NCBI GenBank assembly: GCA_002633005.1 | Contig: NMRA01000247.1 | Coordinates: forward strand, 29,856-93,855 | Source of the DNA: Phoronis australis | Lineage: Eukaryota; Phoronida; Phoronidae | Reading direction: 5' to 3' | DNA: 64,000 bases | Notes under the pieces: model-generated | The model's input: the letters and a program-made list of their open reading frames with translations, nothing else | Databases searched by the model: none | Told to the model about the DNA's origin: nothing | Made by a program: the position numbers and the translations under genes | In this document: one piece after another, positions 58,101 through 64,000 of the stretch | How positions within the stretch are numbered: the first letter of the stretch is position 1 | How the letters are laid out: every line of letters starts with the position of its first letter

Positions 58101-61072
58101 TATATATTCGAAAATCAAATGGTACCGCCGCATTGACATCTTATACCTCTATGACAAGTTTTAACAAAGTCTGTCAGTCGGTTCTCTTGATATCATCCAG
58201 AAACACACTTCCCCAAACTAAACTTCTTTGCCACAAGCTCTAGAAGTGTCATGCACGTTAATTTTCTTGTCCCGCTGCGCGCAGATATTGCAACAATTGA
58301 CGTTGTTAACAGATATCAACATATTCACAACAGTCCTTTTAAGGACTACAACCGAGTCCACCCAGAAGGGCTGTTCCACTAACAAAAATACAAATCATGC
58401 TTCACGCTGGTATTTACATAGCCAAAAATCTGACTTTCCGTTTACCCGTCCTCTTGTTCCGAATAAACGCCAGGGCTTTTATTGGTGACATTAAAATATC
58501 TGAAAAATTTCATTTTCCGAATACATGCCCGGGGGCTTATCTATGGAAAACCCCAGTACACATCAGTTGGTGCAAGCCCAGTCTCAATAGGCAACTGGCA
58601 CACCACAGATTGTCATTGTTGACTTAGTTTATTGTTACTCCCTGTAACTCACTGTGTCTGTGTTTCATTACTTGTTGCTGGGCCTAGCTAGGTGGCCATT
58701 GTGTTTTTTCTTCTGATAATGGTGTTTCAATAAACAACACAGAAACATGTCAAGCCGGTTTAAATCTGTTGTTTTTATTATCATTATGTTATTTTTATTG
58801 TATATGAACAATGAAACAAAAAGTTAAGAGGAAACAATTAAATGTTCTGGAATAATTGGACAGTGAGAAGTCAAGAGTGACAGATTCTCAATGTTATAGG
58901 AAATGTATTAAATGCTGAATTTACAACATGGAGTGACCATAAAATAGAACAAGACCACTCCAACAACAACTGAATCATTATTATGCGCCCACGTATTTAT
59001 ATGTGGACGCATTATGCAGTCATCTCCGTCCGTTCGTCCGTCTGGGCGGCGTCCGTCTGGCATCCGCTGCTCTATCTTCAAAACCCTTTGACATACGTTT
59101 ATGAAATTTGGCACATTTGTTTGACTCATGAATGGGACGGCATGAGCGAACTTTTTGGACGGATCCGACTACCGGGTGTGTCCCCTAGTGGCAATTTTAA
59201 TTTTTTACGCTTACCTTTGTATCTTCAAAAGTCCTGAACGGATTTTCATGAAATTTAGTATGTAGTAGGCACGTATTAGTGAGATGACGCTATCCTCCCG
59301 TTTTCGGATGGATTCGATGTAGTTTGTGCCACCTAGTGGCCATTTTTACTGTTTTCGAGTCTGTTTTTTTGCGTCCACCCCTGTATCAACCAAACTGCTC
59401 AAAGGATGATTGTGAAAATTGGCATGTATGTGCTTACTATGAAGAGGACAGTTGACGACAATTTTCCAACGATTTCGACTACTGTGGCGCCTGCTAGTAG
59501 CAGTTTAGTTTTTTTTGCGCCTATGGCTGTATCTCCTAAAATATTGGCAGGATCTTTATGAAATTTAGTAAGTATATTTATATGATGTTAACAACGGACA
59601 ACAACGAGGAGGGATCTGACTACCGGTGCGCCCCCTAGTGGCAATTTAAGTTTACCTCTGTATTTTCAAAAGTCCTTAACGGATTTTCATGAAATTTAAC
59701 ACGTAGGCACCTAATAGTGAGATGACGCTATCCTCCCATTTTCAAATGGATTTGACGTAGTTTGCTCCACCTAGTGGTCAATTTTACTGTTTTCAAGTCT
59801 ATTTTTTGCGTCCACCCCTCTATTGACCAAACCGCTCAGAGGATTGTGAAAATTGGCATGTATGTGCTTACTATAAAGAGGATGGTTGATGATTTTCCGA
59901 CGATTTTGACTACTGTGGCGCCTCCTAGTGGCAGTTTTGTTTTAGTTGCGCCTATGGCTGTATCTTCTAAACCGTTTGTAGGATCTTTACTTAATTTAGC
60001 AAGTGTATCTATATGATGTTGACTACAAATGACGACGACTTTCGGACAGATATGACTACTGCTGTGCCCCTAGTGGCAATTTTAGTTTTTTACGTTTAAC
60101 TCAGTATCAGTATCTTCAAAGGACCTCAACAGATTTTCATAAAATTTTAAATATAGGCATCTATTGGTGTGATGACGCTTTCATCCTGTTTTTGGATGGA
60201 ATCGAGGTATTTTGCACCACCTAGTGACCATTTTTGCTGTTTTCAAATCTTGTTTTTGGTGTCCATCCCTGTATCAACCAAATCATTTGAAAATTGGCAT
60301 ACATGTTCTCAATGTGAAGAAGACCTTTGATGATGGTGACTGACTACTGTGGCGCTTCCTAGTGGTAGTTTTGTTTTGCGCCCATAGTTGTATCTCCTAA
60401 ACCCACTGCAGGATCTTTACTAAATTTAGTAATTGTATTTATATGAAGATAACAACAGACGACGACGACTTTCAGGCGGATCCAACAGACACTGTGCCCA
60501 CTAGTGGCAAATTCATTTTATTCAGTTTTCCTTTGTTTCTGTGAAGTTCCTTGACACATTTTTATGAAATATGGCATGTTCCTGTTTTTAGATGGATTGT
60601 ATGTTTTTGCAGCATCTGGTGGTCATTTTTATGATACAAATAAATAACCCTAAAAGCACACCATTTGCAGTGCATTCGTGGGCGCATCTCAACGCTCCGC
60701 ATTGCTCTCGTAATACTTTGTAATCATCACATAGAACTCTATAGTCTCAGACAAGGCAATACAACAGACAGCTTAGGGGTCCAGCTGAAATATTTGATCA
60801 TGAAAAAATCCAAATGGACAAACCTAAAGCTTGAAGCTACTTTGCTCGAAAGTTTTAATGTGGATTTTAGATCCAGGGCTAACTCTAATTAGTAAAACAA
60901 ACTGAATCAACATGATTGCCTCATCACTAATCAACAGTTTGAGAGTAAACGTGAGAAAATACATTTGAGATTAATACACTGAGGCAATCTACATCTGAGG
61001 ACTGTACTTACTCCACAGGAAGTTCAAACGAGAATTCAAACTCATGCTGTCCCTCTTGCAAAACATCCCACT
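43055..61072 (-). CDS. alpha-arrestin (ARRDC3-like), eight C-terminal exons; 5' part missing
   Basis: Minus-strand exons 61072-61012, 57248-57101, 50522-50420, 50092-49952, 48437-48322, 45384-45231, 44423-44278 and 43120-43055 join in phase into 310 residues. ARRDC3-type proteins have about 410, so about 100 N-terminal residues are absent, probably upstream of 64000. Family marks in order: HEFEFSFELPV; SFEGKHGNIRYWLKADLEK; VDINQPQYL; KTLCCWVCTSGPISISA; ISADFENHSSRTVIP; QTFYANGKA; LLKIPAVSPSILNC; LPIVVGTVPF. The tail has three PPxY motifs (PPPY, PPTY, PPAY), one more than the two I recall in ARRDC3, and ends like it (PPPAYSEVDPSP). Alpha-arrestins are adaptors at the plasma membrane and endosomes: PPxY motifs bind WW domains of NEDD4-type ubiquitin ligases and bring them to cargo receptors. 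Introns hold copies F, G, H and I of the repeat family. Confidence 0.92.
43121..44277. other. arrestin last intron, nothing recognised
   Basis: Non-coding sequence between the two last exons. The 3' splice site is a weak pyrimidine tract. Confidence 0.5.
44278..44423 (-). CDS. arrestin exon with PPTY and PPAY motifs
   Basis: Acceptor attatag, donor gtaagt; two bases plus 48 codons. It completes an Asp codon, then encodes PPTYMESVEG, the acidic stretch LDEDDDLEGMEGD and VPPPAYSE. The two PPxY motifs are about 38 residues apart. Confidence 0.93.
44660..44810. repeat. tandem pair of about 75-bp GC-rich repeats
   Basis: GGCTATAGCCCCCACTTATT at about 44694 and CCTATAGCCCCACTTGTTTC at about 44768, each followed by AGTGCTGC(A/G)CCGCCTAT, form two adjacent diverged copies. 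The ends (ATAGGCGGCGCAGCACT read inward) resemble a tiny DNA transposon. Confidence 0.6.
45231..45384 (-). CDS. arrestin exon with PPPY motif
   Basis: Acceptor tcctccacag, donor gtaccg; 51 codons plus one base. LAVNIPGSYNLSLNLPIVVG closes the arrestin C-domain, then EPPPYEELLPSID starts the PPxY tail. Confidence 0.93.
45629..47770 (-). mobile_element. CCTAGTGGC-family element, copy F (old, interrupted)
   Basis: It has a diverged R end (AGAGGAATACGGAGTGTTGA, 45629) and a decayed L end (ACCCACTAATATGTGAGTGC, ending 47770). Weak core units lie in between (for example CCACTAGGGGAAACC near 47608). It is much more diverged than the other copies and is split by a TRIM-like element at 46647-47398. 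It lies in an arrestin intron. Confidence 0.75.
46647..47398 (+). mobile_element. TRIM-like mini LTR retrotransposon
   Basis: Direct terminal repeats of about 92 bp start with TGACACCTATGGGTCAGG (46647) and TGACACCTACGGGTCAGG (47307), contain an AATAAAG signal in the left copy and a shared CGTTTCTC block, and end in ACCATT(C)TATAA. Immediately after the left repeat comes TGGTGTCAGGAGTAGC (46742), a typical primer-binding site complementary to a tRNA 3' end (tRNA-Leu-like). A purine-rich stretch (GGAAACAGTGAGGG) lies shortly before the right repeat. The internal part, about 570 bp, has no ORF. Target duplication not resolved. Confidence 0.65.
47771..48321. other. arrestin intron, nothing recognised
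   Basis: Non-coding sequence between copy F and the exon ending at 48322. Confidence 0.5.
48322..48437 (-). CDS. arrestin exon (C-domain strands)
   Basis: Acceptor ctctatacag, donor gtaatg; two bases plus 38 codons. LLKIPAVSPSILNCCIIKVE is close to the LLKIPPVSPSIL block of vertebrate ARRDCs. Confidence 0.95.
48438..49951. other. arrestin intron, nothing recognised
   Basis: Unusually free of the repeat family. No exon or RNA gene is recognised. Confidence 0.5.
49952..50092 (-). CDS. arrestin exon (start of C-domain)
   Basis: Acceptor tggttgtag, donor gtaaag; 46 full codons with split Gly codons at both ends. ESVAISADFENHSSRTVIPY and LHQNQTFYANGKA match the start of the arrestin C-domain. 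Confidence 0.95.
50420..50522 (-). CDS. arrestin exon (CCW...SGPIS segment)
   Basis: Acceptor ctctgtag, donor gtgagc; 34 codons plus one base. EKTLCCWVCTSGPISISA is nearly the vertebrate ARRDC3 sequence around the inter-domain linker. No 60-residue ORF shows it because it is short; it was found by expected phase and content. Confidence 0.95.
51313..51713. mobile_element. insertion into copy I, possible LTR/SINE-type fragment
   Basis: About 400 bp splits one core unit: left flank ends CCAGATGATAG, right flank resumes CACAATAGCGTCACC. It contains TGGCGTCAGTGAGGAGAG (51469), reminiscent of a retroelement primer-binding site, and CTCAATAAAGCAC near its right end, a polyadenylation-type signal. 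No ORF with a domain. Confidence 0.4.
52015..52890. mobile_element. second insertion into copy I, unclassified
   Basis: About 880 bp without core units separates CATCGGAAAATCACATCATC from CGCCCTTTTCACAGTAAAAAC, which are neighbours in intact copies. There is a TTGATTA(A/C)(G/T)TAATTA motif near both sides (about 52030 and 52765). No termini or ORF are recognised. Confidence 0.4.
53358..54187. other. arrestin intron, nothing recognised
   Basis: Non-repeat intronic sequence between copies I and G. Confidence 0.45.
54188..55870 (-). mobile_element. CCTAGTGGC-family element, copy G: L-(abc)3-ab-R
   Basis: R end near 54188 (GCATTGAAATGCGCCCACG), L hairpin ending 55870. Eleven units in + order: b 54258, a 54380, c 54520, b 54670, a 54817, c 54950, b 55110, a 55253, c 55398, b 55538, a 55675. 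Read on the minus strand this is abc abc abc ab. The 180-residue open frame at 54195-54737 lies wholly inside and is not a gene. Confidence 0.9.
56245..56647. mobile_element. MITE with long terminal inverted repeats (GGGCCCGGTCTC ends)
   Basis: Ends GGGCCCGGTCTCCAATCTTT (56245) and the inverted GGGCCCGGTCTCTAATCTTT (56647), followed by TACTCGAAA on each side; arms are about 80 bp and diverged inward. 403 bp, with a central palindromic cluster of ACTCGA/TCGAGT motifs near 56430-56470. GGGCCCG ends recall Harbinger/ISL2EU-type elements, but the target duplication is unclear. Confidence 0.7.
56648..57100. other. arrestin intron, nothing recognised
   Basis: Non-coding sequence adjoining the donor of the exon at 57101-57248. 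Confidence 0.5.
57101..57248 (-). CDS. arrestin exon (N-domain, FEGKHGNIRYW)
   Basis: Acceptor cgttttacag, donor gtgagt after CAGTATCTT; one base plus 49 codons. SFEGKHGNIRYWLKADLEK and INPVDINQPQYL are diagnostic of alpha-arrestins. The open frame runs on past 57101, but the donor and the phase of the next exon support ending here. Confidence 0.95.
57440..58215 (-). repeat. type-2 CCTAGTGGC-family array, inverted copy
   Basis: GGTTCTCTAGATA(C/T)(C/A)ATCT and AACACT(C/T)TTCC(A/C)C linkers and CAACTAGGAAGTGC-type cores, on the opposite strand to the array at 26960-30770. About five units are heavily diverged. Confidence 0.65.
58216..58982. other. arrestin intron, nothing recognised
   Basis: No supported gene. 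The open frame at 58228-58488 has no domain. Confidence 0.45.
58983..60711 (+). mobile_element. CCTAGTGGC-family element, copy H: L-(abc)3-ab-R
   Basis: The clearest copy. L hairpin at 58983. Core positions: a 59186, b 59334, c 59495, a 59636, b 59772, c 59926, a 60071, b 60222, c 60360, a 60502, b 60617. R ends at 60711 (ATTGCTCTCGT). Neighbouring cores are 115-161 bp apart; a-to-a distances are 450, 435 and 431. It is inserted in an arrestin intron in the opposite orientation to the gene. Confidence 0.93.
61012..61072 (-). CDS. arrestin exon (HEFEFSFELP), first visible
   Basis: Acceptor ttccctttcag, donor gtaagt; two bases, 19 codons, two bases. WDVLQEGQHEFEFSFELPV corresponds to the SGRHEYAFSFELP region of ARRDC3, about 110 residues into the protein. 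The phase requires an upstream exon that I could not find below 64000. Confidence 0.9.
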
Positions 61073-61448
61073 CTGAAAGGGAATAATGTAAAAACGTCAA
61101 TAACAAAAACATGAGAAAATAAACTTGGATAATGAAAGTGACCCACTTGGTTTAAGGGACACATTGTAGGAGGGAATAGCATTCCCTTTAATCAGAGCAT
61201 AAAACAAAAATCCAATGTGTTTTTGTGATTTTGATACAAATCGCTATTTCTCAGTAACAGAAATTCAATGAAATCGAAGCCAGCAACTTTGTCAGTTGAT
61301 ACTCGTCTACTTGCCGAGTGGAACTAAGTTTTGCCAGCAAAGCATCATACTGTGTCAGGTGAGGTCGCGACAATCAATTGTGTCAATGCTAATCTTAAAG
61401 AAATCAATTTCTGATCGTTAACATTGTCACTTTTAAAGTTACAAGACA

Positions 61449-61720
61449 ATGTTAAAAATCGCCTATCGTATTCGCCCTAATAACCGCCCATGCCCCTATC
61501 AGCACCCTCCACGCGTTTTCAGATTTTGCTAAAATAAGCGCCCAATCCTTGAATGTGTACGTGCGAAAAATGCCTTACCTACAGTCTTTAATTCTACAAT
61601 TTATCAATAACATCTAACAGACCTGAAAAAATCATTGTGCACTGCTAAGTCGGTATTTAGCGGTGACTATACACTTCAAACTTCTGTTGTGCCTCAAAAA
61701 GAACGCAAAACATACAATGT
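61449..61720 (-). repeat. truncated second copy of the HIRAN-ORF TIR family
   Basis: Reverse complement matches 38130-38388: TTTTGCGTTCTTTTTGAGGC, GTATAGTC, AAGGCATTTTTC and GGGCGCTTATTTTAGCAAA occur in the same order, ending in the CGCCCTAATAACCGCC type of terminus near 61449. The HIRAN-like core itself is missing upstream of 61720. Confidence 0.65.
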
Positions 61721-61892
61721 ACATCTAGCTCGTTAAATTGCGATTACTCTGGCGAATGAACACTGGTGACAAGCACGCGCTCCCTTACTCACACACGCAG
61801 ATGAACTTCAAAATAAACGTCACTTGACAACAACATGTCCAGAGATTTTTTCTCGTGTTACCAGGTAGGCCTACAATCATAGACAGCACCAT

Positions 61893-62141
61893 CTAGCGCA
61901 GATTTAAACTTAACCTGCCCTTATTATTCCCGACTCCAGATGCACCCAAAGGGCACAGGGTGGAGAAATCGGTGTGTTTCTGCATCGGTTTGGATGGCTT
62001 CCAAGCGGAATGCATTTTAGTTACATTCTCGGGAGTAATCGCCCTGAAGTCGATAACTGCAGCAGCAACATCAGAAGTCATACCCGGAAGGTCTAACAGT
62101 GTTGCAGTGTCACAAGAATTGATAGGAATCTTGGACGCCAT
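61893..62141 (-). CDS. small ORF with a helix-hairpin-helix-like segment
   Basis: 82 codons from ATG 62141. PINSCDTATLLDLPGMTSDV, then AAAVIDFRAITPENVT, fits the ComEA-type helix-hairpin-helix pattern (IN-x-A-x(3)-L-x-x-LPG-(I/M)-x(4)-A-x-x-I-x-x-R), a non-specific DNA-binding fold. The rest is unrecognised, and it ends in a low-information tail (NNKGRLSLNLR). It lies inside what should be the arrestin 5' region, next to a transposon fragment, in the same strand. It may be a first exon of another gene or part of a mobile element; I cannot decide. Confidence 0.4.
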   Translation of the reverse strand: MASKIPINSCDTATLLDLPGMTSDVAAAVIDFRAITPENVTKMHSAWKPSKPMQKHTDFSTLCPLGASGVGNNKGRLSLNLR

Positions 62142-63110
62142 AAAGTACCAAAAATGGGTGAGGCACTACATAAATGATAGGTCTACAAAAGACTCAACTT
62201 GAAAAACACAAAAATAAATAAATATGAAATAGAGCTGACAAAATATTGAATAGAGATGGAGGGGGGGAAATGTAACAGCTGAACACACGTGTTCAGTGAC
62301 CAACTGGCTACAACAAGGGTGGTACTGAGCGACAAGGAAAAAAAATCCGCAAAATTTGATTTAACTTACGCGCCACTCGGTGTTAAGGTAGGAAACTGCA
62401 CGTAGCAACTACGCCAAATATTGTGTTTACTGCAGGTTCGCGTGCAGCTTACCTATACTCATTAGACTTCTTGAACACACGCAGGAGAATTGGGAGCACC
62501 AAATGCAGGCGTCCTGCATGTAGCAGGACCAGACGAAGAGAGAGACACTTCCCATGATGCCCCAGTCACGTGAAAACACTAAAACTTACAACATCCAGCC
62601 ACTAACGGAAACTAACACAAACACACGAGACAACACGAAAGACAAGACCACACAAACCTACATTCACAACAGTACGCAGTCACTTTTTGGTACGATTTTT
62701 GTGCTTTGACCACGAATTTGTTGCGAACTCGGTAGAGCAATACATAGTGAATGATATTGGGAGAAAGAAAAATTCCTCATGGTTTGTTGAACCCTTGTTT
62801 TGTGTAAATTTATTGAGTTTTAGGTTTGTTATGGACGGCTGAAGTGAAGCACCCGTGGAATTTCTAGTCTGGAGTGTCATACCTTGTAGTATATTATATA
62901 TAATGTGCTGGGGATGATCAGAAGCTGAGGACGCCTGTGTCAGCAATAAGCCATTTTTGGAATCACTATGATCACCATGGTGAGAGGATGAAAAAATATT
63001 AATATCAAGTATTTACGTTAATGGAGTCTTTATGTAAACAATAATCTCTCGGTCTTTTGACAATAACTATGAATGAGCTTTTGTTTAGCATGCAACTCCA
63101 GAAAATATAA
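62142..63110. other. no gene recognised
   Basis: No arrestin-like 5' exon found on the minus strand. The open frame 62680-62946 has no domain. 62917-62939 matches the flanks of the 4231-4284 insertion. Confidence 0.45.
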
Positions 63111-63118
63111 GATTTATT

Positions 63119-63545
63119 GGCTCTGGTTGGATATAGCAGTACCTGATTTAGAGAACCAGGTGTGGGTAAAAAGAAAAATGCGGTTCGACTGTGTACGAGT
63201 TGGTTCATCGGAACAGAACAAGAGATGAATCTTAACTATAGTATATTGAAGACTGCAAAAACAGTTACATGAGTAGGAACAACTCTCCATGCGGAGAAAC
63301 AACTACTAATCAACTCATGAAAACTACTGATGCTACTCCTTGAAATACAAGTGAAAGTGATAGAGACTAGAGAAACACGAATTAACCAATCAAATAAGAT
63401 GAACAAATAAAGTGATGACTAAACTAAATGAAGCAAAAACACAATAACACATTCTGCGCCACCAGGTAATCATTGAATAACGGGCCCGTTATTAACAGAA
63501 TGAACTGGCTCTCTAAATCAGGGACCACTATATCCAACCAGTGCC
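63119..63545. mobile_element. Merlin-like MITE with 8-bp target duplication
   Basis: GATTTATT occurs directly outside both ends (63111-63118 and 63546-63553). Terminal inverted repeats of about 41 bp match at about 36 positions; they start GGCTCTGGTTGGATATAG on the left and GGCACTGGTTGGATATAG, inverted, on the right. 427 bp, no transposase. GG-starting ends with 8-bp duplications are typical of Merlin; hAT and P also make 8-bp duplications, so the class is an inference. Confidence 0.85.
63476..63493. repeat. 18-bp perfect palindrome inside the MITE
   Basis: AATAACGGGCCCGTTATT reads the same on both strands. It lies about 50 bp from the right end of the element. Confidence 0.8.
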
Positions 63546-63553
63546 GATTTATT

Positions 63554-64000
63554 TGTATGATAGAACCAAGGAGTGTACGAGTATAGGAGAGTTCACTCCG
63601 CAATTTTACCATTCGCCGCAATGGTTACCGGTCGAAACACTAGCGCTCCAAGCGGTGAATAATCAATACTTACTTAGGAGCGCAGTCCGAACAATGTAAA
63701 TACTGATGAATTCATACCTTAATGACGTTCAACGTGCAATAAAATTACTGTGTGATTGAAAATGGTTAGAATACGTAAACTAACATCCACTTATAATCGA
63801 ATGAGAAAGAAAATGTGTATTTTAATCAATATTAAAGTGTATTTGTTTTTATTCTTTTGAAGCTCCCTTCAAAATCTATCACGGTTTTGTTTCATGTTTG
63901 AGTTCTTAACAAGGCAAATTATCTTTCCTTATAACAGTTCATACCTCCATGGACAATAAAATTTGAATGATTGCTCCTGGGGGTTCAGAGGGTAATTCCC
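63554..64000. other. no gene recognised
   Basis: AT-rich sequence at the window edge; no arrestin exon recognised. Confidence 0.45.

Overview
This is an AT-rich metazoan nuclear window with two sequencing gaps (N runs at 1676-1817 and 27847-28482). Intron-split genes, retrotransposon remnants and dense repeats point to an invertebrate, probably marine. I cannot name the species from sequence alone, and nothing here is bacterial. Few ORFs are real: coding capacity lies in short spliced exons and in decayed transposable elements.

Two host genes were reconstructed exon by exon, with splice sites and phases that agree. (1) A complete eight-exon, 330-residue PLP-dependent serine/threonine dehydratase of the serine racemase/TdcB type lies on the + strand, from ATG 10425 to stop 30976-30978. 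(2) The last eight exons of an alpha-arrestin (ARRDC3-like, 310 residues, three PPxY motifs) lie on the - strand from 61072 down to the stop at 43055. Its N-terminal exons, about 100 residues, are not seen and probably lie beyond 64000. The genes converge, with about 12 kb of repeats between their stop codons. An orphan - strand exon (2751-2980) hints at a third gene at the left edge.

Mobile DNA fills the rest. At 1-1675 (-) and 6390-8914 (+) are two different, decayed Ty3/gypsy-type elements. Intron 2 of the dehydratase carries a 1.5 kb THAP-domain DNA transposon with 82-bp inverted ends and a 25-bp minisatellite organised into 75-bp higher-order repeats. A LINE 3' remnant sits in intron 4. 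Further non-autonomous elements include several fold-back/TIR elements, a TRIM-like mini-LTR element, an hAT-like element with an internal tRNA-like SINE head, a HIRAN-like ORF inside a TIR element, and a Merlin-like MITE with a perfect 8-bp target duplication.

The dominant structure is a dispersed element of about 1.2-1.8 kb, present as at least five nearly complete copies plus fragments. One end is a 30-bp hairpin (left module, L) and the other is a GC-rich end containing a small hairpin (right module, R). Between them is an array of about 145-bp units centred on CCTAGTGGC. The units come in three types arranged a-b-c, so the whole reads L-(abc)n-ab-R with n = 2 or 3, a period of about 440 bp. 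One copy is nested in a related array without an evident target duplication, which recalls Helentron-associated elements. This is the most novel-looking system in the window.
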